A stretch of 64,000 nt of DNA from H111-94 sp034436045 (GCA_034436045.1 DAOTVZ010000162.1:16737-80736); one strand, 5' to 3'. Numbered from the stretch's first letter, positions 1 to 8,541 are shown. A program made the numbers and translations. Notes: generated by a model from the sequence alone, not told the origin.

Positions 1-1212
1 GCGCACGATAGGCACGCAACCATAGCGCATTGCGATAAGTTGACTCAGACCACAGGGTTCAAAACGCGAGGGCATCAGGAACATATCGCTACCGGCGTAA
101 ATTCGTTGCGCCAGTTCCGTATTGAACGTCAGGAAAATAGCTACCTGCTCAGGATAGCGGGCCGCGAGATTCTGGAACATCTCGTGGTAGTGCTGGTCGC
201 CAATACCCAATACCACAAACTGCACACCTTGCGAGAGGAGCGGATGGATAATTTGCGAGATAAGGTCAAAGCCCTTCTGATCGGCCAGGCGCGAAATCAT
301 TGCCAGCAGAGGCACATCCGGGCGCACAGGCAGATGGGCCTGCTCCTGTAAGGCAGTCTTGTTCGGCTCACGCTTCTCCAGAGAATCGACATCAAACCGA
401 CTATGGATATAGTGATCGGTGGCAGGATTCACCTCCTGATAATCGATGCCGTTGAGGATACCAAAGAGGCGGTCACGGCGCGCGCGTAACATGTGGTCAA
501 GCCGTTCACCAAAAGCGGGGGTTAAAATCTCCTGCGCGTAGCGTTCGCTGACGGTCGTGATCGCGTCGGCAAAGAGGATACCGCGTCCCATAATATCGAC
601 GACATTGGCAAGCTCAGTGATCTGCGGATAAAGGAAACCTTGTGCCGCCACGCCGGCAACCTCCAGGATACGATAGCCGAAGATGCCCTGATATGCGAGA
701 TTGTGGATGGTATAAACAGTGGCCGTATTGGCATAGAAAGGATCGTTATGATAGATCGTATGCATCCAGTTTGGCACAATACCAGTATGCCAGTCGTTAC
801 AATGCAAAATATCTGGTGCCCACTCAAGAGCGCGCATTGCCTCCAGAGCAGCACGGCAGAAAAGGATAAAACGCTCTCCATCATCCGTGTAGCCATAGAT
901 ATTTTCGCGCTCAAAGAAGCGGGGGGCATCTATCATATAGACGGGGATATCCTCACCGATGATGCCCTGTCGCACACTGACCTGCACAGGGAACTTGCCA
1001 ATAGTGACGGTCAGGGTGTCGATGACGGTAGTAAGCTGAAACCGTTCAGGATCAACTTGTTTGTAGCGCGGCATGACGAGTCGCACATCATGCCCCAGAG
1101 CTTTGAGGGCTTTTGGCAACGCACCCGCTACGTCGGCCAGACCACCTACTTTAACAAACGGCACGATCTCTGCCGCGAGGATGAGTACTCGCAGAGGCCG
1201 TTCATGCTGCAT
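1..1212 (-). CDS. glgA: Glycogen synthase, ADP-glucose type (3' end cut by window edge)
   Basis: Transfers glucose from ADP-glucose to a growing alpha-1,4-glucan (glycogen synthesis, cytoplasm). The 404 visible residues start at an ATG preceded by GGGAGG. The N-terminus carries the GT5 motif KVGGLADV at about residues 22-29, followed by the family segments LPKALKALGHDVRLV, HCNDWHTG and TIHNLAYQG. The C-terminal lobe begins with PLLAMISRLADQKGFDL and continues to the PSRFEPCGLSQLIAMRYG acceptor-nucleotide motif, where the window ends. GT5 synthases are usually about 470-490 residues, so roughly 70-80 residues lie outside. It has its own candidate promoter and follows the terminator of the cytochrome operon on the same strand. 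The family assignment is very secure; ADP-glucose rather than UDP-glucose use is inferred from the GT5 family. Confidence 0.96.
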   Translation of the reverse strand, partial: MQHERPLRVLILAAEIVPFVKVGGLADVAGALPKALKALGHDVRLVMPRYKQVDPERFQLTTVIDTLTVTIGKFPVQVSVRQGIIGEDIPVYMIDAPRFFERENIYGYTDDGERFILFCRAALEAMRALEWAPDILHCNDWHTGIVPNWMHTIYHNDPFYANTATVYTIHNLAYQGIFGYRILEVAGVAAQGFLYPQITELANVVDIMGRGILFADAITTVSERYAQEILTPAFGERLDHMLRARRDRLFGILNGIDYQEVNPATDHYIHSRFDVDSLEKREPNKTALQEQAHLPVRPDVPLLAMISRLADQKGFDLISQIIHPLLSQGVQFVVLGIGDQHYHEMFQNLAARYPEQVAIFLTFNTELAQRIYAGSDMFLMPSRFEPCGLSQLIAMRYGCVPIVR

Positions 1213-1263
1213 ACATACCTCCCACTCGCAAAATGAACCGCATTTGGTGTAATAGCACGCCTT

Positions 1264-1294
1264 ATTATAGCATAAAATCTATCAATTAGCTCAA
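1264..1294 (-). promoter_or_regulatory. Candidate sigma-70 promoter for glgA
   Basis: Read on the minus strand there is a consensus -10 TATAAT (1264-1269) and a -35-like TTGAGC (1289-1294) separated by 19 bp. It lies about 50 bp upstream of the glgA start and just past the terminator of the preceding operon. The long spacer makes the -35 assignment uncertain. Confidence 0.5.
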
Positions 1295-1295
1295 A

Positions 1296-1339
1296 CAAAA
1301 AGCGTGGAAAAAGCCAGATTTTGAACCTTTTCCACGCTT
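1296..1339 (-). terminator. Rho-independent terminator of the cytochrome b6-type operon
   Basis: An inverted repeat with 12-bp arms (1300-1311 and 1328-1339, AAGCGTGGAAAA) lies just after the last gene of the minus-strand operon. On that strand the hairpin runs into a short T-run (TTTTTG), as expected for intrinsic termination. Confidence 0.8.
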
Positions 1340-1370
1340 CTTTTGCAACGCTTGCTTATTGCAAGGACAA

Positions 1371-2882
1371 TCACACCTTATAGCGGCTGCGCGTCAGGAA
1401 GTAGAAATGAATCGCGGCCAATAGCCCCATCAAGATGAACATCACTACCGCATCAGCCTGGGTCAGCACCGGTGGCTGACCGGCAGGGGGATGAGGCCCG
1501 ATTAGCGTACCGGAGACGAACGGCACGTTCGGCTCGGTTTCCAGGAATCCGGGAATGGAGAAGAAGGCGAAGGCCGCCAGGTAGGTAAAGAGACAGGTGC
1601 CGACCACGAGCCACATGCCCAGACAACCCAGATTATTCTCACCAACTACCGCAAATTCGCGGCGTGCCACGCTCGTCCAGATAGTAGCCAGCACCAGCGC
1701 GCCACCACAGAGCAACAAGGCAATCAGGAACTCCGTTGGGTAGAGGTGCGTCAACAGCGTTGCCAGCGCCAGCACGGCCACCGTCACCACTCCGCCGATA
1801 ACAACCACGTTGCGATGATCTTTCCAGGCCCAGATGGCCGCCATTAACATCACGAAGAAGTTTCCGGTCACGATGGCATCGACGATGTAGCCGGCTTCAG
1901 GCGTGAAGAAACAACTGCCGGGGATTTGCAGGCTATTGGAGCAGATGGTCAGATAGCTACCCAGGCCGATAAAGGTCCAAGTATGCATCCAGGTAATCAA
2001 GGGATAGAGCACCAGCCAGAACAGGATCAGAATAGCCCCAAGTTGCGCGAAACCCAGCGCGCCAACGGCGTAAAGGATGTGCATGGTACGCTTCCGCACC
2101 GGGCGCATCAGGTAGTGCAAGCGCAAAGCGAATGCCCCTAGCGTCAACATAATGGCAATGCCCAGAATGGTGGCCAGAATGTAGTCGATGATCTTCTGAA
2201 TCCAGTACGCCTGTACCGGATCGGAGGTAAAACGATAGGCCAGACCTTGATCGCTCACGAGGGTATAGAAGATCAAGAACACGACCAGCAGGACACAGGC
2301 AGCAATAATCATGAAACGAATGCCAGGAGTAGTACCCGGATCGCGGCGATCTGGATTTTGCTGCTCACGGATCGCAAGCTGACTATAGAAGATCAAGGCT
2401 GCGCCAAGCCCCAACAAGAGTGCGCCCAGCATCACGAAGTCGATGGAAGCTGGCTGGAACCAGAGGAAATTCCCCTGGAGGAGCGGGGCGATATGCTGGC
2501 TTGCCAGTGGGAAATATTGATTACAGGTTGGAGTGGTCTGCGTCGGGTCACAGCCGGTGGCCGTAGCCCAGATCATCAGTGCAATACCACCCACCGACAA
2601 AGGCAGGCCGATCACTGTAAAAATGATGGGGGGAACAACCGGCTTGGGATCAAAGAGCATCACAATGACCTGAATGACGATAAACGCGCCGAGGCAGGTC
2701 AGCCCTAAAGCCAGCGACCCCTGTTCAGCGCCGCTCAGCGACGCCGCAGTTAATTGTAGATAGATGAAACCAGGAACCTGTCCGATCAGGAGAGCGGCGA
2801 TAAAAAAGAAACCAACTGCAAAGACTATCGCGCGCGCCCATGAAATCTGTTCAGGCATTTCCCGTCTCTGAACTTGTTGCAT
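1371..2882 (-). CDS. Polytopic membrane protein of the b6-type complex operon, function unknown
   Basis: I do not recognise a family. The protein (about 503 residues from the preferred start) is almost wholly hydrophobic with roughly 11-12 membrane segments, among them IVFAVGFFFIAALLIGQVPG near the N-terminus and VVMFILMGLLAAIHFYFL at the C-terminus. There are no obvious His ligand pairs or CXXCH motifs. It is the last gene of the operon encoding b6-like, subunit IV-like, Rieske and cupredoxin proteins and is followed by a terminator, so an accessory or anchoring role in that respiratory complex is an inference from position only. I prefer the ATG at 2882, which has GGAAGGG 9 bp upstream; an upstream ATG at 2912 has a weaker ribosome site. 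Confidence 0.8.
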   Translation of the reverse strand: MQQVQRREMPEQISWARAIVFAVGFFFIAALLIGQVPGFIYLQLTAASLSGAEQGSLALGLTCLGAFIVIQVIVMLFDPKPVVPPIIFTVIGLPLSVGGIALMIWATATGCDPTQTTPTCNQYFPLASQHIAPLLQGNFLWFQPASIDFVMLGALLLGLGAALIFYSQLAIREQQNPDRRDPGTTPGIRFMIIAACVLLVVFLIFYTLVSDQGLAYRFTSDPVQAYWIQKIIDYILATILGIAIMLTLGAFALRLHYLMRPVRKRTMHILYAVGALGFAQLGAILILFWLVLYPLITWMHTWTFIGLGSYLTICSNSLQIPGSCFFTPEAGYIVDAIVTGNFFVMLMAAIWAWKDHRNVVVIGGVVTVAVLALATLLTHLYPTEFLIALLLCGGALVLATIWTSVARREFAVVGENNLGCLGMWLVVGTCLFTYLAAFAFFSIPGFLETEPNVPFVSGTLIGPHPPAGQPPVLTQADAVVMFILMGLLAAIHFYFLTRSRYKV

Positions 2883-2989
2883 GGATCGCATCCCTTCCCA
2901 TATGTCGCCCATATCTCTTGTAACGACATGAATAGCGATCAGAATATCAAGAGCGATCTCACACGTTGCGAGACCGCTGAACGCTTAAT

Positions 2990-3988
2990 TTACTGAACAA
3001 TAGTGAGTGCAGCAACCATCATAGGATGTATCTTGCAGTAATACATAATCTCATGATTGCTGTTGAGATTATAATCGGCCTGCGTAATCGTGTATGTATA
3101 CGACTGACCAGGTTGCAGCAATTTGGTCAGCGTACCATTTGATGAGTCAAAAGAGCCACTGGCCGGAGTCTCGACCGAGGCGCTCTCTCCCTGTGCAGCC
3201 GTGACAGTGTGAGGTGTACTACTCTTGTTGATCCAGGTGATCGTAGTACCGACTTTAACCTCCACATTCTTATACTGGAAGCAGGCCGGATCGCACGTCT
3301 GACCGGGTGCGCTGTTGAGAATCTCTATCGTCACGCTCTTCTGGTTGCTCATATTGACCGGTGTGCCGAAGTCGGTGGGACTTCCTGCGGCCAGCGCAGC
3401 ATTATAGGCTGCTGTATCGTTATTCTGGAGATAGCTCACCAGATCGTCAAAGCCATTGTGCAGAGGATAGCCATTACTCTTTAAATACTCCGGGTCTGCC
3501 GAGCGCAAGAAGTCGAACAGATACTGCTCGTCCATCGTCGAGAGTGGGCCACCATAGGCAGTATCATCCACCAGTGACCTGATAGGAGGCGGGGTGACGC
3601 CAGGCGCATAGATGCCTGCCGCAATAATGCGCATCAACTGCTCGTCACTCAATTGATTGAGTTGATCGATGGTATATCCGTTATAGGTCGGATTAAGCAA
3701 TTTGCCATCTTTGCTGATCTGATAGCAATTATTTGTGCAGTACTGTGCATAGAGCGCCAGACCTCGCTGCACACCCAGCTCGAACTGTGATGACTGCGCG
3801 CTGGCCTCCTGGCCTCCCTCCGCAATCCAGAAGATAGGGATCATCATCGAGATGAGAGCTAACATAATCAAAGCTCCGTATCCCGTCTTCTCAACTGCGT
3901 TGGAACGCGAGTAGAATATGTACAGCAAGCCGCCGACGACTACCAGAAGGATAATGATACCTACAACGACTTGTCCTATATTCACCAT
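2990..3988 (-). CDS. Membrane-anchored cytochrome-c-like/plastocyanin-like protein with degenerate heme site
   Basis: Likely the electron-accepting subunit of the b6-type complex, exposed outside the membrane. Two N-terminal membrane segments (roughly residues 5-28 and 40-60) precede a cytochrome-c-like domain. Where CXXCH is expected the sequence reads YCTNNCYQI, that is CXXXC followed by Tyr. The rest of that domain keeps a cytochrome-like C-terminal helix (PLSTMDEQYLFDFLRS). The last ~110 residues are a cupredoxin: ITWINKSSTPHTV supplies the first His and YYCKIHPMM the Cys, His and Met of a type 1 copper site. The start used is ATG 3988 (AAAGG upstream); a TTG nine bases earlier is possible. 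It lies third to last in the operon after the Rieske gene. The cupredoxin call is firm; whether the first domain binds heme is doubtful. Confidence 0.85.
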   Translation of the reverse strand: MVNIGQVVVGIIILLVVVGGLLYIFYSRSNAVEKTGYGALIMLALISMMIPIFWIAEGGQEASAQSSQFELGVQRGLALYAQYCTNNCYQISKDGKLLNPTYNGYTIDQLNQLSDEQLMRIIAAGIYAPGVTPPPIRSLVDDTAYGGPLSTMDEQYLFDFLRSADPEYLKSNGYPLHNGFDDLVSYLQNNDTAAYNAALAAGSPTDFGTPVNMSNQKSVTIEILNSAPGQTCDPACFQYKNVEVKVGTTITWINKSSTPHTVTAAQGESASVETPASGSFDSSNGTLTKLLQPGQSYTYTITQADYNLNSNHEIMYYCKIHPMMVAALTIVQ

Positions 3989-4137
3989 AAAACACAACCT
4001 TTAATTCGTACTGGTCCTCATCGCCCGTCCTCACCAGGACGCGGACCTCATTGTAAGTTGAAGTCAGGTTGGCGGCGCGCCGCTCCTCTCATCCATCTTA
4101 GAGTGAGAGAAACAGCACGTCACCATAAAACACAACC
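3982..4137. repeat. 18-bp direct repeat duplicating the start region of the cupredoxin gene
   Basis: The sequence TCACCATAAAACACAACC occurs at 3982-3999, overlapping the start codon of the cupredoxin gene, and again identically at 4120-4137. On the minus strand the second copy presents an ATG that opens a reading frame of about 20 codons. It looks like a small duplication of a translation-start region in the 180-bp gap after the Rieske gene. Confidence 0.6.
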
Positions 4138-4168
4138 ATAATAGGCAAGACTTCCATGCCGCAAAACA

Positions 4169-4861
4169 TCACGAGGCGCTGCATTGCACGGTTGGCGGAG
4201 CGATCAAGCGCGTACTCGGCTCCGGGTGAGGCACCGCCTGATTGAGTGAACCGGTATCTACCATTACATTCTCACCATCGAAGTAAAGCCGGAAGCGATC
4301 CAGGCTGCGCGGTGCGGGACCGTCCAGATACTCACCATCGACATTATAGTGCGAGCCGTGACACGGGCATTTGAAGCTGTTGCAGTCATTGCGGAATGGG
4401 ACAGTGCAGCCCAGGTGAACGCAGCGCTGATACAGGCCGATCCAGTAGGAGCCATCCGAGTCCTTCACGATCCACTCGTAGTCCAGTTCACTCTGGAGGA
4501 AGGTGCCACTCTGCAAGAACTTTGTTGCCGCCCCCATATGAATCACATAGGTCTTGGCGGCCTGCTCGTAGAATACCCCCTTCTGGTTAATTGCATACTC
4601 GGTGAGCGTTGAGGCTGGCGGGAAATCTGTTTTCTTACCCACATTAAATGTGGAGCCGAACTGACCGGCCAGATTGGGATAGAGCATATCGAGCGCGCCG
4701 GCAACAGCAGCCGTTGCCGAGAGGCCCCAGACGGCCAGCATCGAGCGACGCAGGAAACGCCGCCGCGACAAACGCTGTCTGGCAATCTCTGCCGCTTCAG
4801 CGCCGCCACCATGCAACACTTCATATTGTTGGGGCGAAATGGGTGGTGTATCAATACTCAT
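4169..4861 (-). CDS. Rieske [2Fe-2S] protein of the b6-type quinol oxidase complex
   Basis: Carries electrons from quinol at the Qo site to the high-potential acceptor. The N-terminus is a Tat-type signal anchor with the twin-arginine stretch LSRRRFLRRS (residues 31-40) before a hydrophobic segment. Cluster ligands are visible: CVHLGC (C147, H149, with C152 for the disulfide) and CPCHGSHY (C165, H168, with C167 for the disulfide), followed by GPAPRSLDRF, typical of the fold. The length of 230 residues is slightly above the usual bacterial size. The ATG at 4861 is preceded by GAGGT. It lies directly downstream of the subunit IV-like gene (26-bp gap), consistent with one operon. Confidence 0.95.
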   Translation of the reverse strand: MSIDTPPISPQQYEVLHGGGAEAAEIARQRLSRRRFLRRSMLAVWGLSATAAVAGALDMLYPNLAGQFGSTFNVGKKTDFPPASTLTEYAINQKGVFYEQAAKTYVIHMGAATKFLQSGTFLQSELDYEWIVKDSDGSYWIGLYQRCVHLGCTVPFRNDCNSFKCPCHGSHYNVDGEYLDGPAPRSLDRFRLYFDGENVMVDTGSLNQAVPHPEPSTRLIAPPTVQCSAS

Positions 4862-4887
4862 GGTTTACCTCAGTTCATCCTGTCCTT

Positions 4888-5427
4888 CTAGAGATCGAAG
4901 TAGATCCCCTGCCAGGGCCAGACCCAGATCCAGCCGGGGCCTCGGAAGAAACTACCCGCCAACGTGATGACGGCCCAGAAGATCAGGAACATCGTAAAGG
5001 TGGCGATGGCAACCTTACGATCAGTATAAGCGCGGCTGGGATTACGGTCTACATAGGGTAGTACTGCCAGTGCCAGCAGAGTCAGGCCGGGCACCAGCAC
5101 CCCCGCTGTGGTGGGCGGGAAATAGTGTAGCAGTTCCTGCAAACCCAGGAAGTACCAGGGGGCCTTAGCCGGGTTTGGCGTCACATTCGGGTTAGCCGGA
5201 TCGCGCAACGGCGCATCAATGACGACAGAGAGCAGCGTCAACATCACCATCACCGCTGTGGCGGCGAAAAACTCGCGCACCAGCAAGTGAGGCCAGACAA
5301 AGACCGAATCTTCCAGGGGCTTCTCTACACGGGTAATCGCTTCCTGCTTCACCACGGCCAGCGTGCGATATCGACGCTGGGTAGCCGCTGCCTGCGTTTG
5401 TACTCTCGGTTCTTGTTCAATTGCCAT
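4888..5427 (-). CDS. Cytochrome b C-terminal (subunit IV-like) protein
   Basis: Forms the second half of a split cytochrome b, providing part of the Qo pocket. The 179 residues contain a soluble N-terminus and about three membrane helices. The signature segment is PNPAKAPWYFLGLQELLHY, where the PEWY motif of mitochondrial cytochrome b reads APWY. The helix LVPGLTLLALAVLPYVDRNP follows. The gene is 29 bp downstream of the b6-like gene and upstream of the Rieske gene, the usual order b6-subunit IV or its reverse around Rieske. The split arrangement resembles b6f and the menaquinol complexes of Gram-positive bacteria rather than a proteobacterial bc1. Confidence 0.92.
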   Translation of the reverse strand: MAIEQEPRVQTQAAATQRRYRTLAVVKQEAITRVEKPLEDSVFVWPHLLVREFFAATAVMVMLTLLSVVIDAPLRDPANPNVTPNPAKAPWYFLGLQELLHYFPPTTAGVLVPGLTLLALAVLPYVDRNPSRAYTDRKVAIATFTMFLIFWAVITLAGSFFRGPGWIWVWPWQGIYFDL

Positions 5428-5456
5428 GTTGTTTTCCCCTTTCGGGCCTGTACAAA

Positions 5457-6272
5457 CTAACGGGTGGGCGTGGGCGTAGCCAGAGCGCGCTCACGGGCCT
5501 CCAACTCACGGCGCGACGGAGGAGGAGGACCAGCCTCGCCACCATCCTTACGAATACGCCAGAAATGTACTGCCATCAACAAAGCACCGGCTAGTGGGAG
5601 TAAGATCACATGACCCACATAGAAACGTATCAGCGTGGCCTGACCGACCGCACCTCCTCCAACAAGCACCTTGTAGACAGGATCGCCCAGCAATGGCGTA
5701 TAGGGGGCCAGATTAGTGCCCACCGTAATCGCCCACAGGGCAATCTGATCCCACGGCAACAGATAGCCGGTGAAGCTAAGGAACAGCGTGACAAAGAAGA
5801 GCATCACACCCACCACCCAGTTAAACTCTCTGGGCGGCTTGTATGCGCCATGATAGAAGACACGAATCATATGCAGCGTGACAGATACCACCATCAGGTG
5901 CGCCGCCCAACGATGCATATTGCGCACTAGATGGCCGAACGAAACCGCCGCATTCAACTGATTAATGTTTTGATAAGCAGTAGCTGTATCAGGGATGTAA
6001 TAGAACATCAAGAATACGCCGGTAATGGTTAAGACCAGAAACAGGAAGAACGAAATACCCCCCATACACCAGGTATATGTAATCTTCATTGCCTGGCGAC
6101 TCACCTTTACGGGATGAATATGGAGAAAGACGTTCCCCATCATCACCAACGACTGGTTGAGCGGGGTGTCGGGGTAGCCATGACGAAAAATAGAACGCCA
6201 GAGCTGACTCGCGACGAGCTTCTGTGTCATCACATCGAGCAAGCTTTTGCTATTGCCGTTAGTAGAGCTCAC
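5457..6272 (-). CDS. Cytochrome b6-like subunit of a menaquinol/quinol oxidase complex
   Basis: Carries the two b hemes of the complex in the membrane. Heme ligand pairs are readable in the b6 spacing: H120 (RNMHRW) with H134 (VTLHMIRV), and H221 (YVGHVILLP) with H236 (AVHFWRIRKDG). C69 in TYTWCMGGIS lines up with the Cys of cytochrome b6 (YCLGGIT) that covalently holds heme c_i, so an extra heme is predicted. At 271 residues it is longer than plastid b6 (about 215), with a Pro/Arg-rich C-terminal tail. Translation starts at GTG 6272, with GAGGAGG just upstream. It is the first gene of the five-gene operon; an extended -10 promoter lies about 90 bp upstream. Confidence 0.94.
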   Translation of the reverse strand: MSSTNGNSKSLLDVMTQKLVASQLWRSIFRHGYPDTPLNQSLVMMGNVFLHIHPVKVSRQAMKITYTWCMGGISFFLFLVLTITGVFLMFYYIPDTATAYQNINQLNAAVSFGHLVRNMHRWAAHLMVVSVTLHMIRVFYHGAYKPPREFNWVVGVMLFFVTLFLSFTGYLLPWDQIALWAITVGTNLAPYTPLLGDPVYKVLVGGGAVGQATLIRFYVGHVILLPLAGALLMAVHFWRIRKDGGEAGPPPPSRRELEARERALATPTPTR

Positions 6273-6357
6273 TGTGCCTCCTCACAAGGATCAAGACTTT
6301 GATCAATCTGGAAAGATAGCAATTAGTACGAGTTTCTGTACTGTTACTGCGTGGCTG

Positions 6358-6386
6358 ATTATATCATAAACATGTGTTCGTACAGA
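6358..6386 (-). promoter_or_regulatory. Extended -10 promoter for the b6-type operon
   Basis: The minus strand reads TGATATAAT (TGn-TATAAT) with the -10 at 6358-6363. The 17-bp-distant -35 position (6381-6386, TCTGTA) is poor, which fits an extended -10 promoter. The 472-bp gap 6273-6744 also holds the histidine kinase promoter and an inverted repeat; nothing else coding was seen in it. Confidence 0.5.
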
Positions 6387-6605
6387 AGACCCCCGACCGC
6401 AGTAACGTCCAGGAACTCTCACGTTCCCTTTCTTCCAATTATAATGAATAATTACAATGAACGAAAAGGGCTACAGGTTTACGCAGAATAGTTGCCTCGG
6501 ACAACCACTTTTTTCGCCGGAAAAGCAGGCAACGTGAGCGAGGAAAGTGTTCCGAGCGATACTGAGCTATCTTTTCTAAAGATACCGTGCTGCAAACACA
6601 GTGAC

Positions 6606-6623
6606 ATCAGGTATACACCTGAT
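6606..6623. promoter_or_regulatory. Inverted repeat ATCAGGT-N4-ACCTGAT, candidate operator
   Basis: Seven-base arms (6606-6612, 6617-6623) sit about 50 bp upstream of the -35 of the histidine kinase promoter, and a further ACCTGAT half-site follows near 6638. A regulator site is plausible. It is also followed by TTTTT on the plus strand, so a weak terminator cannot be excluded. Confidence 0.35.
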
Positions 6624-6674
6624 TTTTCCCTCAATCTACCTGATTTCCTGCCTCCTAACATCTCCGTGTATGGT

Positions 6675-6703
6675 TTGACAGTTCATGTAGCACCCGATAC
6701 AAT
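6675..6703 (+). promoter_or_regulatory. Sigma-70 promoter for the histidine kinase/response regulator pair
   Basis: A consensus TTGACA (6675-6680) and TACAAT (6698-6703) are separated by exactly 17 bp and lie about 40 bp upstream of the kinase start. Confidence 0.75.
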
Positions 6704-6744
6704 TACGGTGGATACCAGATGTGAATTCATGAAGAGCTTACCCT

Positions 6745-7875
6745 ATGAAAGCCAATATACAGACCAATAATATCAATATGATCGGTGAAGCTGCGCAACG
6801 AAACAGACTCATCAAATCGTTGCTCAGCATTCCCATGTTCTATAAGGTACTCATCGCCAATAGCTTTATCATCTTTGTGGGTGCTACCGGCGGTACCTAT
6901 CTGGCCTCCCAGCTTAATAGCACCCCTAATACACCCATCTACTTGATTGCCTTTGTAGCCGCAGGCTGGCTTGTGAGCGTGGCACTGAATTTCGTCGTTC
7001 TCCAGATTGCCTTCCGCCCCCTGATGGACCTGGGCAAAGTGATGAGCCGCGTTCAGAAAGGCGAACGCTCGTTACGCGCTCCACTGACCGGCTTTGACCG
7101 GCAGGCCGACATGCTGGCACGCACGTTTAACATGATGCTGGAAGCTATCGACGAGGCCAACCGCCTGCGTGCTAACCAGATCATCACCGCGCAGGAACAG
7201 GAGCGCAAACGCATCGCGCGCGAGTTACACGATGAAACCTCACAGGTGCTGACCTCGCTCCTCATCAGCCTCGCTATCCTGGAAGAAGCAATCACGAACG
7301 ACGAGGCGCGTCAACGGATCACCGAGACGCGCGCCCTCGCCCACCAGACGCTACGCGCCATCCGCAATCTCAGCATCGATCTGCGCCCAAGCGCACTGGA
7401 TGATCTGGGATTGCTGCCCGCATTGCGCTGGTACGTCAAAGAGTACCAACACAAGTTTCCCATCGAGGTCGATTTTCAGGCCAGCGGCTTTAAGAAACGG
7501 CTTCCTCCCGAAATGGAAACCGCTATCTACCGCATTGTGCAGGAATCATTGACCAATATCGCCAAACATGCTCAAGCTCACACTGCTACGATCACCTTGC
7601 GTGAGGATGCCGACGCGGTCTATGCCACCATCAGTGATGATGGGAAAGGCTTCGACCTCGATGAATTGCAGCGCGGACAGGATAGAGATCGTGGGCTAGG
7701 ACTGGTTGGTATGCATGAACGTGCCCACCTGCTTGGCGGAACGCTCGCCATCGAATCGGCACCCGGTCAAGGAACAACCATCCAGTTCCGCATTCCACTC
7801 TACATGCAGGACATCTCGCCACACACACAGGCGGATACGTCCACAGCGTTGCCCATTACGCTACCACACTCATGA
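6745..7875 (+). CDS. NarL-family sensor histidine kinase
   Basis: Membrane sensor kinase that phosphorylates the response regulator encoded next to it. Two hydrophobic segments (about residues 33-55 and 64-90) bracket a very short external loop of around ten residues, so it likely senses within or near the membrane. A HAMP-like linker (about 90-140) leads to a HisKA_3 dimerisation domain with the phosphoacceptor at H162 in RIARELHDETSQ. The ATPase domain follows, with QESLTNIAKHAQA (N box), DDGKGFD and GLGLVGMHERA (G boxes). The length of 376 residues is normal. The response regulator begins 16 bp downstream. The stimulus cannot be told from the sequence. Met 12 is an alternative start. Confidence 0.94.
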   Translation: MKANIQTNNINMIGEAAQRNRLIKSLLSIPMFYKVLIANSFIIFVGATGGTYLASQLNSTPNTPIYLIAFVAAGWLVSVALNFVVLQIAFRPLMDLGKVMSRVQKGERSLRAPLTGFDRQADMLARTFNMMLEAIDEANRLRANQIITAQEQERKRIARELHDETSQVLTSLLISLAILEEAITNDEARQRITETRALAHQTLRAIRNLSIDLRPSALDDLGLLPALRWYVKEYQHKFPIEVDFQASGFKKRLPPEMETAIYRIVQESLTNIAKHAQAHTATITLREDADAVYATISDDGKGFDLDELQRGQDRDRGLGLVGMHERAHLLGGTLAIESAPGQGTTIQFRIPLYMQDISPHTQADTSTALPITLPHS

Positions 7876-7890
7876 CAGGACAGAAAAACA

Positions 7891-8541
7891 ATGAAGATAC
7901 GAATCCTTCTCGCCGATGACCATACTATTCTACGCGCGGGCCTCAAGATGATGCTCAATGCTCAACCTGATATGGAGGTCGTTGGCGAGGCGCAGGATGG
8001 ACGACAGGCCATCCAGGAAGCCCAGCGCCTTCAGCCCGATATTATTCTCATGGATATCACTATGCCTGATATGAACGGTATCGAGGCCACCCGCCAGATC
8101 AAAAAGATAATGCCAGAAACGAAGATACTGATTCTGACCATGCACGAGCATGATGAGTATGTCTTTCAGGCCCTGCGCGCCGGAGCTTCAGGCTATATGC
8201 TCAAAGAAGCTGCCGATACTGAACTGATCTCGGCCCTCCACATTATCCAGAGTGGTCAATTTTACCTATCCCCAATGGCCCAATCGGTTATGGTTGGCGA
8301 CTATTTACAACGGGTGCGTGTCGGTGAGGAGAAAGATAGCTACAGCAGTTTGACTGAACGCGAACGAGAAATTCTGAAACTGGTGGCCGAGGGTTATACG
8401 AATAACCAGATCGCCGAACGCCTCGTGATTAGCCCCAAAACAGTCGATACCCACCGCACACATATCATGGATAAGCTCAACCTTCATAGCCGCGCCGAAC
8501 TGGTCAAATATGCGATGCGACGCGGCTTGCTTGAAGATTAA
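7891..8541 (+). CDS. NarL/FixJ-type response regulator
   Basis: DNA-binding partner of the upstream kinase. The receiver domain occupies roughly residues 1-120 with acidic residues D9/D10 (LLADDH), the phosphoacceptor D55 (ILMDITMPD) and the conserved Lys in YMLKEAA. A GerE/LuxR helix-turn-helix lies at about 145-210 (LTEREREILKLVAEGYTNNQIA and VKTVDTHRTHI-like recognition region). At 216 residues it is the standard size. Kinase and regulator form a two-gene operon; targets are unknown, though the divergent cytochrome operon is an obvious candidate. Confidence 0.95.
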   Translation: MKIRILLADDHTILRAGLKMMLNAQPDMEVVGEAQDGRQAIQEAQRLQPDIILMDITMPDMNGIEATRQIKKIMPETKILILTMHEHDEYVFQALRAGASGYMLKEAADTELISALHIIQSGQFYLSPMAQSVMVGDYLQRVRVGEEKDSYSSLTEREREILKLVAEGYTNNQIAERLVISPKTVDTHRTHIMDKLNLHSRAELVKYAMRRGLLED

